64,000 nt of DNA from Terrisporobacter vanillatitrophus (GTDB lineage: Bacteria > Bacillota > Clostridia > Peptostreptococcales > Peptostreptococcaceae). Shown here in pieces: positions 16,913 through 25,722 of this stretch. The DNA is taken from NCBI RefSeq assembly GCF_051148895.1, contig NZ_CP154625.1:2852001-2916000 (forward strand), in the 5' to 3' direction. The notes below the pieces were generated by a model, which searched no databases, was not told the DNA's origin, and worked only from the letters and a program-made list of their open reading frames with translations. The position numbers were made by a program, and so were the translations under genes. The first letter of the stretch is position 1; each line of letters opens with the position of its first letter.

Positions 16913-17737
16913 TTACCTTCCTAATCTATCAATAAAATTTAATACTTTATTTTTTTCTATAATCTTTGTTAAAGAGAATTTTTCAGTTAATAAATGAATT
17001 AATACTAAAAATACTAACCATCCTATTCTTACATTTAATGTATATCCAAAAGCCATAAGAATACCTATTGATATACCAAGTACGTTTGAACCAGTATCTC
17101 CCATCATAGCCTTAGCCTTTAAGTCAAAATTAAAATATGCTAATACATTTGGAAGTATAAGCAATGGAAGTATTTTTATATATCCAGTTAAAGTTATGAA
17201 AATGGTAATCATAATAACTAAATATACTTTTATAGCTCTACCTGGTCTTAAATCAAATAAATTCATTAGATTTGTAGACAAGGCAATTATCAAAGTATTT
17301 ACTATAATATCAGTAATATTTTTAGATATGGATACTGATATTATAAGACCAACAAAACCACCAAATAGCGCTTTAAATCCTCCTGTTGTAAGTTTTCCTT
17401 TCAAAAGACTTTTAAAATGTCCTTTCAGACCACTTACATCTCTGTTTCCTATAGTATCATCTATTATACCCGCAAAAAACATAGCCATCATCCCAAATAT
17501 AAATAAAAATAGACATAACATACTTATGGCATCTATAGTAAAGAATGCCACTATTATTCCATTTATTATTATCATTGGAAGAAAGACTATTCCCATACTT
17601 ACAGGTATCATTTCTCCTTTATAATTCGGTCTTATACAATTACTATCTATAAGTAAGTTTTTGAATAAAGGTATCATTAGGTACGTTCCTATTAAGCCTA
17701 ATAAAAATATTATTCCTCTAAATATATATGAATACAA
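16913..17737 (-). CDS. MraY/WecA-like polyprenyl-phosphate glycosyl-1-phosphate transferase homologue
   Basis: 274 aa with about eight membrane segments, shorter than MraY or WecA. Family motifs are present: FFAGIIDDTIGNRDVSGLKGH (cytoplasmic DD motif, about 89-108), LTTGGFKALFGG, NLMNLFDLRPGRAIKVY (about 156-172) and MGDTGSNVLG (about 211-220). The family transfers sugar-1-phosphate from a nucleotide sugar to polyprenyl phosphate in the inner membrane. The missing C-terminal HIHH-type loop and small size mean substrate cannot be assigned. The start is TTG at 17737, seven bases after GGAGG. It is four bases downstream of a GT2 gene, which may use its lipid-linked product. Confidence 0.8.
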   Translation of the reverse strand: MYSYIFRGIIFLLGLIGTYLMIPLFKNLLIDSNCIRPNYKGEMIPVSMGIVFLPMIIINGIIVAFFTIDAISMLCLFLFIFGMMAMFFAGIIDDTIGNRDVSGLKGHFKSLLKGKLTTGGFKALFGGFVGLIISVSISKNITDIIVNTLIIALSTNLMNLFDLRPGRAIKVYLVIMITIFITLTGYIKILPLLILPNVLAYFNFDLKAKAMMGDTGSNVLGISIGILMAFGYTLNVRIGWLVFLVLIHLLTEKFSLTKIIEKNKVLNFIDRLGR

Positions 17738-17741
17738 TAGA

Positions 17742-18434
17742 TTACCTCCATTCTTTTTTCTTTTGTCTTAGTACTTTCTTAATGTGATAATATTGTTTTC
17801 CTCTATGAATAAATCCTTTTAAATCTCTTCCTGTTTCACTATGAGTCATATTAACTAGTACTTCTTTTATTCTATATCCATGTTTTAATATGTCTATAGT
17901 CATACCAACTTCCACACCATATCCAAATGGAATTTCATCAAATTTTTCTAACACTTCTTTTTTGAACAATCTTTGTCCTGATAAAGTTGCATCTAATTCT
18001 ACTCCTGTCATTTCAAGAACTGATTCCTTTGCAAGACCCTTAACAAATCCAAGTCCTCCTTTTTTCTTTGCAGGAGGGAATTTTGCTATTATAACATCAG
18101 CCTCATTATTTAATATAGGTGTTATTAATTTTGCAACTTCTTTTGATGAACTGCCAAGATCTGCATCTAAAAATCCTATTATATCTGCTTTTGTCATAGC
18201 AACTTTTAAACCATTATTTAAGGCATAACCCTTACCTCTATTTTTATCTTGAGTTATAACAGTTATTTTATTACTTTCTACTTCTTTTGCTACCTTTGAT
18301 GTATTATCACCAGAACCATCATCTACAACTATTATCTCACTTATTTCTTCAATATCTTTTATATTTTCTAGTGTATCCTTAATTTTATTTTCTTCGTTGT
18401 ATGCTGGTATTATTATACTTAAATAAGGATTCAT
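17742..18434 (-). CDS. Family 2 glycosyltransferase
   Basis: 230 aa GT-A fold enzyme without obvious membrane segments. It shows the N-terminal IIIPAYNEENKIKDTL, VVDDGSGDNT (nucleotide-sugar binding) and FLDADLG (DXD, about residues 88-94). A later YGVEVGMTID replaces the usual ED motif of processive enzymes. It resembles dolichol-phosphate mannosyl/glucosyl transferase-like proteins that charge polyprenyl phosphate. The donor and acceptor are unknown. AAGGAG precedes the ATG. The gene lies between steB and the MraY/WecA-like gene with short gaps, suggesting a common envelope polymer or lipid-linked sugar. Confidence 0.85.
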   Translation of the reverse strand: MNPYLSIIIPAYNEENKIKDTLENIKDIEEISEIIVVDDGSGDNTSKVAKEVESNKITVITQDKNRGKGYALNNGLKVAMTKADIIGFLDADLGSSSKEVAKLITPILNNEADVIIAKFPPAKKKGGLGFVKGLAKESVLEMTGVELDATLSGQRLFKKEVLEKFDEIPFGYGVEVGMTIDILKHGYRIKEVLVNMTHSETGRDLKGFIHRGKQYYHIKKVLRQKKKEWR

Positions 18435-18455
18435 TTTCTTATTCTCCTTTAATTA

Positions 18456-19337
18456 TTAGTTATTTTCATAAGCAATTAATTCTTTTGCTAAATCAGAGTT
18501 TCCATAATGACCAACTGTATTTTGATTTTTTAATAATGTAGTTAGAGAAATTTTCCCCATGCCTTCATTTATATTGTCTATTGTTGATATATTATTTTCT
18601 GAATATAATTTTAATACTTCATGATTACTATCACTTTGAGAAATAGCTACTAAATATTTATTTTCTTCTTTTAATCCTTCTAAAATTAATTTTTCTTTTG
18701 AATTAAAGTTATCTTTTGCCTCTTTTCCAGTTAATTCACCAAGTAATACTACTGAATCATAATCTTGGTATTTCTTTTCGTCTATATTGTTGATTTTTAT
18801 TACACCTAAATCTTCTAATGCATATAATTGATCATATCCTTTTGTACTACCTAAAGAACTTACTATGTAATTTATTACATCTTGTGATGATTTAAATGTT
18901 TTATTTAAGTCTTTTGATAAAGCAGCTAACTTTTCCTCATCACTTATGTTATCTTTTACAACTATATTAAAAGATACTGTTCCATTTGCATTTGTTATTA
19001 ATTTCTCTACATCTTCACTATAGTCATTATTTTCATTTGTTAGTATTATTCCAGTATTTTTATCTGTTAATACATCCTTAGTTAATACATCAATATTCTT
19101 ATCAATATATTCTCTTGTTGTTTCCATATCTCCATTTAAAGATTCAATCTCAGATTGTAAATTTTTATTTTTTTCTTTTAAGTCATCAAATTCTGTATTG
19201 AAACTTTCAAGCACTTCACTTTGTTGTTTACTTAAAGCTTGGTCGTAGTTTAAGTTAAAACCAACTAGTATTCCTACGCCTAAAGCTATAAATATAGCAC
19301 CAATTGTAACTATATAGTACTTCATATTTATATTCAT
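18456..19337 (-). CDS. steB: SteB/MctB-like membrane-anchored coiled-coil protein
   Basis: 293 aa. An N-terminal membrane anchor (about 6-27, YYIVTIGAIFIALGVGILVG) is followed by a coiled coil (about 35-78) and an extracytoplasmic globular domain. This fits the family annotated as copper transporter (MctB, DUF3186), of which corynebacterial SteB is a member. SteB works with SteA at the cytokinetic ring; the copper label is not supported by Cys or Met clusters here. AGGAGG precedes the ATG. It follows steA by 22 bases, the same pairing as in Actinobacteria. The functional transfer to Clostridia is inference. Confidence 0.8.
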   Translation of the reverse strand: MNINMKYYIVTIGAIFIALGVGILVGFNLNYDQALSKQQSEVLESFNTEFDDLKEKNKNLQSEIESLNGDMETTREYIDKNIDVLTKDVLTDKNTGIILTNENNDYSEDVEKLITNANGTVSFNIVVKDNISDEEKLAALSKDLNKTFKSSQDVINYIVSSLGSTKGYDQLYALEDLGVIKINNIDEKKYQDYDSVVLLGELTGKEAKDNFNSKEKLILEGLKEENKYLVAISQSDSNHEVLKLYSENNISTIDNINEGMGKISLTTLLKNQNTVGHYGNSDLAKELIAYENN

Positions 19338-19359
19338 GTTAATCCTCCTAATTTATATA

Positions 19360-20481
19360 TTACAAATTTAATAGTAATTTCAATTTTAATTGTATTATTC
19401 TAATAAATTGTTGCGTTGTTGGTGATAAGTAAGCAAGTATTAATACTGGGAATAATGCTGCTATTATCATAGCCCAAATGTATTTAATCTTTAATTTACT
19501 TTTATACAGCAAGTTAACACCCTTAGCATCTATTAATTTAGATCCTATTTTTAATCTTACAAGGAACGTACTAGCCATACCTTTTCTTCCCTTTTCCAAG
19601 AAATCTATCATATTAGAATGTGTTCCAACTGCAACAATTAATTCCGCTCCATATTCATAAGCTGTAAGCATTGCTATATCTTCACTTGTTCCTGGTGCTG
19701 GAAATACTATGGCATCAAGGCCTAAATCTTGCACTCTTTTAAGACCTGGTGCTCTTCCATCTACATAAGCATGTACTACTATTTCACCAGCTTTTTTTAG
19801 TGTTTCATCACTAACACTATCCATGTCTCCAACTATAACATCTGGAACATATCCAAATTCTACTAAGGCATCTGCACCACCATCTACTCCTACAAGTACT
19901 GGCTTTACTTCTTCTATGTATGAAATTATTGTACTTAAGTCTTCTTTGTAATCTTGTCCTCTAACTACAACCAATACATGTCTATCTTTGTATTTTGTTT
20001 TCACTTTAGGGATTTCTACTTCTCCTAAGATGAAGCCTTTTTCTTTTTTTGCATATTCTATAGTATTATCTATGAATCTATCTAATTCTACAGACATATT
20101 ATCATAAGCTTCTTTTATTTTTATATATACTTTTTCTTTATCTAATACACTACCTTCTCCCAAAAGTTGTCCATCTCTATAGATTTGCCCATTGTTTACT
20201 TCTATTATTTGTCCTTCTTTTAATTCATCAAATAATTCTTGTCCAACATTATCTATAATTAAAATATTTTTATCTGTTAATATTCCTGGCCCTTTATTTG
20301 GATATTTCCCACTTATAGACTCAGCTGCGTTAATTACTAGTTTGACTTTACCTTCTACAAGAGAATTAGCTGCTACTTCATCTATATCCATATGATTAAT
20401 AACTGCAATCTCTCCCCCTGTAAGTCTCTTCGCAAGCCTTTTTGTTTTTCTATCTACTTTAATAGGGGCTTCCACTCTCAT
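19360..20481 (-). CDS. steA: SteA-like cytokinetic-ring protein with thiamine-pyrophosphokinase fold
   Basis: 373 aa from ATG at 20481, eight bases after GGAGG; longer in-frame starts (20541 and 20499) are upstream of or inside this RBS. The N-terminal domain (about 1-150) has RLTGGEIAVINHMDIDE, and a TPK-like nucleotide-binding domain (about 165-310) has VGVDGGADALVEFGYVPD and GDMDSVSD. Near the C-terminus (about 333-355) is one membrane segment that anchors it. SteA in Corynebacterium works with SteB in septal cell-wall control. It is first in a steA-steB-GT2-GT4-DUF3866-nudF series. Confidence 0.85.
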   Translation of the reverse strand: MRVEAPIKVDRKTKRLAKRLTGGEIAVINHMDIDEVAANSLVEGKVKLVINAAESISGKYPNKGPGILTDKNILIIDNVGQELFDELKEGQIIEVNNGQIYRDGQLLGEGSVLDKEKVYIKIKEAYDNMSVELDRFIDNTIEYAKKEKGFILGEVEIPKVKTKYKDRHVLVVVRGQDYKEDLSTIISYIEEVKPVLVGVDGGADALVEFGYVPDVIVGDMDSVSDETLKKAGEIVVHAYVDGRAPGLKRVQDLGLDAIVFPAPGTSEDIAMLTAYEYGAELIVAVGTHSNMIDFLEKGRKGMASTFLVRLKIGSKLIDAKGVNLLYKSKLKIKYIWAMIIAALFPVLILAYLSPTTQQFIRIIQLKLKLLLNL

Positions 20482-20602
20482 AACTAAAACCTCCGACATT
20501 TTATTAAAATCATATAACATTATAACATTATTTAAGAACAAAGGAAATATTTTATAGTTTTATAAATTATTATATGTTTTTTTATTTTTTAAAAACAATT
20601 AA

Positions 20603-21826
20603 TTATATTTCTTTTATTTTTTTGATAAGTAAATTTTTTTTATTTAAATTGGGGTTAATTATAACTTCATCTAAGAGATAATTAAGAACTTGTCCTATGG
20701 CTTTATTCTCATAGCCTTGGGCCATAATATCTTTTCCATTCACTTTCAGATTCTTCATTGTATAACATTCTTTATTTTCTTCAATTTCTTTTAATATATC
20801 TATAATTTTTCCAAAATTTTTTTCATCTTCATAAATAACTCTATTTATATCTAAATAATCTTCAAATAAATTTTTATCAATTTTATTTAATATTTTCTTT
20901 ATTTTAATCTTATCTAAATTTTTAATGTCAGTTTCTTTAATTAAATTTAAAATAATGTCATGATTCTTATTTATTTTATTTGAATATATTAATTCCTTGC
21001 AAAACATCTTACAATTTATGTTTAATTCTTTAATTAAGTGATCTAGTACTACTAATCTTTTCACCAATACCTTATCAATTTTTTTTAATATACTAATTTT
21101 TTTATACAGTTTTTCAATTTTATTTTTATCTTCTTCATTACTTATGTTTAAATTATTCAATAATTTTGTTTTAAAAAGGTATATAATATTTTCCGGTTTA
21201 TTGCTAAGTATGATTTTATTAAACTCATCAGTTATTCTCTCTAAGCTAATATTTTTTATTATTTTTGCATTATTATAAATAGCTAAAAGAGTATTCACCT
21301 CTATTTCAAAATCTAATTTACTAGAAAACCTAATGGCTCTAATCATCCTTAAGCCATCTTCATTAAATCTATCATAAGGATTTCCCACTGTTTTAATAAT
21401 TTTATTTTGAATATCAATCTTACCTCCAAATAAATCTACTAATCCCTCTTGTTCATTATAGGCCATGGAATTTATGGTAAAATCACGTCTTTTTAAATCT
21501 TCTTTCAATTTACTTGTAAAATCAACACTCTCTGGTCTTCTGTGATCCTTATATTCACCTTCTATTCTATATGTAGTTATTTCATAAACTTCTTCGTCTA
21601 TTACTACACTTATAGTTCCATGTTCTATTCCTGTTTCTATGCATTTAAAGTCTCTAAATATACTCTTAATTGTTTGTGGAGTGGCATTAGTTGTTATGTC
21701 ATAGTCATCGGGTTCAATGCCTAATATGGCGTCTCTAACACATCCTCCTACTATATATGCTTCAAAATCATTTTCATATATTTTATCTATTATACATTTT
21801 ACTTTTGGAGGTAAATTTATTTTCAT
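20603..21826 (-). CDS. cca: CCA tRNA nucleotidyltransferase
   Basis: 407 aa from ATG at 21826, seven bases after GAAGGAG; an in-frame start at 21850 is upstream of the RBS. The class II polymerase-beta-type head shows YIVGGCVRDAILG and DDYDITTNATP (DxD metal ligands, about residues 38-42), then RRPESVDFTS and RRDFTINSMAYN. The EDGLRMIRAIRF motif binds CTP/ATP. The C-terminal body and tail helices (about 215-407) are unusually Lys/Asn/Ile rich, as in AT-rich genomes. It adds or repairs the 3' CCA of tRNAs in the cytoplasm. Confidence 0.92.
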   Translation of the reverse strand: MKINLPPKVKCIIDKIYENDFEAYIVGGCVRDAILGIEPDDYDITTNATPQTIKSIFRDFKCIETGIEHGTISVVIDEEVYEITTYRIEGEYKDHRRPESVDFTSKLKEDLKRRDFTINSMAYNEQEGLVDLFGGKIDIQNKIIKTVGNPYDRFNEDGLRMIRAIRFSSKLDFEIEVNTLLAIYNNAKIIKNISLERITDEFNKIILSNKPENIIYLFKTKLLNNLNISNEEDKNKIEKLYKKISILKKIDKVLVKRLVVLDHLIKELNINCKMFCKELIYSNKINKNHDIILNLIKETDIKNLDKIKIKKILNKIDKNLFEDYLDINRVIYEDEKNFGKIIDILKEIEENKECYTMKNLKVNGKDIMAQGYENKAIGQVLNYLLDEVIINPNLNKKNLLIKKIKEI

Positions 21827-21885
21827 GTTTGTATCTCCTTCATATTTCATATGTTGATAGTTTTATTCAGGTATATCCCTTGCTT

Positions 21886-21919
21886 AAAAAATAAAGCCTC
21901 CTAAATAATTAGAAGGCTT
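21886..21919 (-). terminator. spo0A: Terminator of spo0A
   Basis: AAGCCTcCTAA/TTAGaAGGCTT stem with one mismatch, then an AT-rich T tract on the minus strand; lies 19 bases after the spo0A stop. Confidence 0.8.
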
Positions 21920-21937
21920 ACTGTAATCAATTTAAAA

Positions 21938-22750
21938 TTATTTAACCATGCTATGTTCTAATCTTAATTTATCTGCAATCATTGCTATAAATTCAGAGTT
22001 TGTTGGTTTACCTTTAGTATTGTGTACTGTATAACCAAATAATTGATTTATTGTATCAACCTTTCCTCTACTCCATGCAACTTCTATTGCATGTCTTATG
22101 GCTCTTTCAACTCTACTTGGAGTAGTGTTATATTTTTTTGCAATGCTTGGATATAATTCTTTAGTTACTGCTCCTAAAAGTTCTACATTATCAATGACCA
22201 TTTTGATAGCTTCTCTTAAATATAAATATCCTTTTATGTGAGCTGGAACACCTATTTCATGGATTATATTTGTTATTTCTGTTTCTATATTTCCTGTATT
22301 TTTAACATAATCACTTCTTGTCATTTGAACTTCTTGATTTTGTCTTATTCTTGGTTCTCCACCAACAACTTTATTAGTCACTAATTCTCTAATTCTATTT
22401 ATGAATATTACAAAATCAAAAGGTTTAACAATATAGTAATCTGCCCCTAAGTTTATAGCTGTTTGAGTTATCTTATCTTGCCCAACAGCAGATAAAACTA
22501 TGATTTTCGGTTGTTTAGTAAGATTCATTGAATTTAATTTTTCTATTACCCCTAAACCGTCTAAGTGTGGCATTATTACGTCTAATACTAGTAAGTCTGG
22601 TTGTGTTTTTTGTACCAATTCAAGAGCTTCAATACCATCTTTTGCTATTCCCAATATTTCAATATCTTCTTCATTAGATAAGTATTCTTTTAATAGTTGG
22701 CAAAAATCTTTATTATCATCTGCTAATACTATTTTAATCTTTTCGTTCAC
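21938..22750 (-). CDS. spo0A: Sporulation master response regulator Spo0A
   Basis: 270 aa from GTG at 22750 after GGGGGGA; an in-frame TTG at 22765 overlaps that RBS. The receiver domain (about 1-120) has the acidic pocket ADD (10-12), phospho-acceptor Asp57 in LVLDVIMP and Lys in IVKPFD. A linker leads to the Spo0A DNA-binding domain (about 160-265) with HIKGYLYLREAI and SRVERAIRHAIEVAWSRG, the recognition helix. Phosphorylated Spo0A activates entry into sporulation. It is preceded by a sigma-H-like promoter with an overlapping 0A box and followed by its own terminator, and lies between spoIVB and cca, the usual Clostridia arrangement. Confidence 0.97.
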   Translation of the reverse strand: MNEKIKIVLADDNKDFCQLLKEYLSNEEDIEILGIAKDGIEALELVQKTQPDLLVLDVIMPHLDGLGVIEKLNSMNLTKQPKIIVLSAVGQDKITQTAINLGADYYIVKPFDFVIFINRIRELVTNKVVGGEPRIRQNQEVQMTRSDYVKNTGNIETEITNIIHEIGVPAHIKGYLYLREAIKMVIDNVELLGAVTKELYPSIAKKYNTTPSRVERAIRHAIEVAWSRGKVDTINQLFGYTVHNTKGKPTNSEFIAMIADKLRLEHSMVK

Positions 22751-22814
22751 TAAAATTCCCCCCAATAATAATTTTTTCTTATTTTAATTTTTTTATATCC
22801 TTACTCTTTTAGGT

Positions 22815-22842
22815 TTATTCGACACTGTAAAATTATATTCCT
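22815..22842 (-). promoter_or_regulatory. spo0A: Sigma-H-type promoter with overlapping 0A box upstream of spo0A
   Basis: AGGAATA at 22842-22836, 12 bases, then GTCGAATAA at 22823-22815, a full match to the sigma-H pattern AGGAWWW-N11-12-RnnGAAT as I recall it. TGTCGAA (22824-22818), the 0A-box consensus, overlaps the -10. It leaves a leader of about 60 bases to the GTG. Confidence 0.75.
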
Positions 22843-22871
22843 TCTAAGTGTTAAAATATTTTATTATCAAT

Positions 22872-23888
22872 TTACAATTTTAACATTTCATCGATGAAAA
22901 TACCATATCCTTTTTTAGGATTATGTTTGAATACATAGGTTAAACTGCCAATAAGTTTGTTATTTTGTATAATAGGGGCACCACTCATCCCCTTTACAAT
23001 TCCACCAGTATAGTCAATTAATTTATCATCAACTACTTTTATTAACATATTATTGTCTTCTTTTATTATTTTTTCTATTTTTATTTCATATGATTCAACA
23101 TTTCCTTCTTTTGATTGAAAAAGTACATACGCACTTCCAGTTTTAACATCATCTTTTTTTCCAATTTCTATAATGGGAAGATTAAACTTGTAGTTATAAT
23201 CGTAAAAATTCCCTTTTATTCCATTGTTTGAATTTATAGAAAATTTTCCAACAGAATTATTATAATCTATTATAGCATTAATTTGCCCAATATTTTTTTC
23301 ATTATTTTTGTAAATAGATATATTGGAAGTATTGTAAATATTTCCTTCTTTAATATTTAATAACTTTTCTGTATCCATATCACAAATACCATGACCTATG
23401 GCGTAGAATTCATTCGTTGTAGGATTATAACAGGTTAAGGTACCTATTCCAGATATTTTATCTCTTACCCAAAGACCTAATTTATATTTATCATTTTCCT
23501 CTTTAGTCTTAATTTTACTTTTTTTAATTTTGTTATCTCTTTCAAATATAATTTCTACTTCATCTGAACGAAGTTTATTTAAAATATTTGTAATGTCTTT
23601 ATAATTACTAATTTTCTCGCCTTCTATAGATATGATATTATCTCCTATTTTTAGACCTCCAATATATTCTATGTCATCTTCTTCAAATCCTATAACTAAG
23701 GCTCCATCTGTATCAGCTTTAATTCCCACAATATTTCCAAGAGGGTACACATATTGCTTATTTGATATATTTTCATTTTGAAAAGTTTCTAAGTAATTAT
23801 TATCTTTTTGTTTTAATAATATATCACAAAAAATTAACAAAGCAAAAACAAAAAAAATGCTTATAATAAATCTATTATTTTTTTTCAT
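22872..23888 (-). CDS. spoIVB: SpoIVB forespore signalling serine peptidase
   Basis: About 338 aa (S55 family). An N-terminal signal anchor (about 5-24), a PDZ domain (about 60-125, ADTDGALVIGFEEDDIEYIGGLKIG) and the SpoIVB peptidase domain with the His motif YAIGHGICD (about 163-171) and nucleophile Ser in GMSGAPIIQNNKLIG (about 299-313). In Bacillus, SpoIVB is secreted across the inner forespore membrane and triggers pro-SigK processing. Here SigK has no pro-sequence, so its role must differ. Two ATGs exist (23900 and 23888); GAAGGA is one base from the first and 13 from the second, so I favour the second, with doubt. Confidence 0.9.
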   Translation of the reverse strand: MKKNNRFIISIFFVFALLIFCDILLKQKDNNYLETFQNENISNKQYVYPLGNIVGIKADTDGALVIGFEEDDIEYIGGLKIGDNIISIEGEKISNYKDITNILNKLRSDEVEIIFERDNKIKKSKIKTKEENDKYKLGLWVRDKISGIGTLTCYNPTTNEFYAIGHGICDMDTEKLLNIKEGNIYNTSNISIYKNNEKNIGQINAIIDYNNSVGKFSINSNNGIKGNFYDYNYKFNLPIIEIGKKDDVKTGSAYVLFQSKEGNVESYEIKIEKIIKEDNNMLIKVVDDKLIDYTGGIVKGMSGAPIIQNNKLIGSLTYVFKHNPKKGYGIFIDEMLKL

Positions 23889-23954
23889 ACTTAATCTCAT
23901 ATCCTTCTAATAATAATTTCTATATTATAATTCCATTAAATAGTTAAAATATAC

Positions 23955-23986
23955 AAAAAAGAATAGAAAATGATTCTATTCTTTTT
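23955..23986 (-). terminator. Terminator after recN
   Basis: AAAAAGAATAGAA/TTCTATTCTTTTT perfect 13-base stem with a five-base loop, between recN and spoIVB; separates their transcripts. Confidence 0.85.
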
Positions 23987-24017
23987 ATTAACAATATTTA
24001 ATTATTTTATTATTAAA

Positions 24018-25697
24018 TTAATGATTTTCCTTTGTTAAGTTAACAATTTCTCTAGCATGTTCAATAGTTGTATCAGTTATATTGCTACCAGCAATAAGTC
24101 TAGCTATTTCATTTATACTTTCTTCATCCTTTAATTTTTTAATAGTTGTATAGGTTCTATTTTCATCACTATTTTTTGATATACAAAAATGAGTATCTGC
24201 ATTAGCTGCTATTTGTGGTAAATGTGTTATACATAGTATTTGTTTTTTCTTCGCAATATTATGTAACTTGTCACCTACAACTTGAGCTGCTATACCACTT
24301 ATACCTGCATCTATCTCATCAAATACTATAGTATCTATTTCATCTATATCTGCAAGTATTGTTTTAAATGCTAGCATAAATCTAGACATTTCTCCACCTG
24401 ATGCAACTTTATAAATTGGCTTTAGATCTTCACCTAAGTTAAATGATATCATAAATTCTACTTCACTATTTCCACTTTGAGAATAATTAGATTCTGTGAA
24501 GTTCACTTTAAAGCTAACTCCCTTCATATCCAAAGATTTTAGCTCACTTAATATAGCTTCTTCTAAATTTACGGCAGCTTCTTGTCTCACTTTTGTAAGA
24601 GAAGAAGCCTTTTCACTTAGTTTTTCGTCCAACTCAGCCAATTTATTTTTTAGACTTTCTGACATCTCATCTCTATTTAATATTTCTTCTAATCTAGATG
24701 AGATTTCATCCTTATATTTTAAAATATCTTCTATAGTATCTCCATATTTTCTTCTTAAGTTGTTTATTTCATCTACTCTTACTTCAATCTGTTCAAGTTC
24801 ATAAGGCTCAAAATCAATATTTTCTTTATAGTTTCTAAGGTCTCTACAAGTATCTTGGAGCTCGTACATAATTCGCTCTATAATTTCACTGTATCCACTT
24901 AAAGTTTCATCATACTTGCTTATTTCACTTAATTCCTTTGATGCCATTCCAATTAAATCAACTGCATTTACACTTCCATCATGTAACTTTTCATAACTTA
25001 AGTTAAGATTATTATATATTTTTTCACTATTTCTATAGATTTCTCTTTGTCTTAATAAATCTTCATACTCATCTTTGCTTAATGCAGCTGCTTCAATTTC
25101 ATTTATTTGAAATTTTAATAAATCTATTTCTCTTTGAATTTCTTTTTCATCTTTATTTTCATTTAGTATATTTAATGCCTTTTTTACTTTATTGTACTCT
25201 GTATAAGTATTTTTATATTCTTCTCTTGGTAAATCTATTATTTTACCTCCAAATAAATCTAAAAACTTTAAGTGAGTATCTTTATTAAATAATGCTTGAT
25301 TTTGATGCTGACCATGTAAATCAATAAATGTAAGTGCAATTTCTTTTAATATGGACATTTTAATAGTTCTTCCATTTATTCTTGCTACACTTTTTCCATC
25401 TGCATAAATAATTCTAGTTATAATTAGTTCGTCGTCTTCTAAATCTATGTCATATTCATCTAGTATACTTTGTAAATTACTGCTTGGTGATGATACTATA
25501 ATTTCTGCAATACCTTTTTCAGTGCCTTTTCTTAAAAAAGACTTATCGTACTTGTTTCCTAAACATAAGCCAAGAGCCTCTATTATAATAGATTTTCCCG
25601 AACCAGTTTCCCCCGTTAATATGTTTAGATTTTCGCCTAAGTTGATTCTACTTTCTTCAACTAAAGCACAATTTTTCATATATAATTCAAGGATCAT
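24018..25697 (-). CDS. recN: DNA repair protein RecN
   Basis: 559 aa SMC-like ATPase for double-strand break repair. Walker A is in NILTGETGSGKSIIIEAL (about residues 26-43), the coiled-coil arms span about 155-360, an ABC signature lies in KVASGGEMSRFMLAFK (about 425-440), and Walker B is IDTIVFDEIDAGISG (about 450-464). ITHLPQIAA is the family H-loop region. AAGGGGG precedes the ATG. It lies between tlyA and spoIVB, as in most Firmicutes. It ends in a strong terminator, so spoIVB is expressed separately. Confidence 0.95.
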   Translation of the reverse strand: MILELYMKNCALVEESRINLGENLNILTGETGSGKSIIIEALGLCLGNKYDKSFLRKGTEKGIAEIIVSSPSSNLQSILDEYDIDLEDDELIITRIIYADGKSVARINGRTIKMSILKEIALTFIDLHGQHQNQALFNKDTHLKFLDLFGGKIIDLPREEYKNTYTEYNKVKKALNILNENKDEKEIQREIDLLKFQINEIEAAALSKDEYEDLLRQREIYRNSEKIYNNLNLSYEKLHDGSVNAVDLIGMASKELSEISKYDETLSGYSEIIERIMYELQDTCRDLRNYKENIDFEPYELEQIEVRVDEINNLRRKYGDTIEDILKYKDEISSRLEEILNRDEMSESLKNKLAELDEKLSEKASSLTKVRQEAAVNLEEAILSELKSLDMKGVSFKVNFTESNYSQSGNSEVEFMISFNLGEDLKPIYKVASGGEMSRFMLAFKTILADIDEIDTIVFDEIDAGISGIAAQVVGDKLHNIAKKKQILCITHLPQIAANADTHFCISKNSDENRTYTTIKKLKDEESINEIARLIAGSNITDTTIEHAREIVNLTKENH

Positions 25698-25722
25698 TTT
25701 ATGCCCCCTTTATCATTACTTA

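Noticed and set aside
17196..17624. 142-codon plus-strand frame
   Set aside because: It lies wholly inside the MraY/WecA-like gene on the other strand, without RBS; a mirror of its hydrophobic codons.
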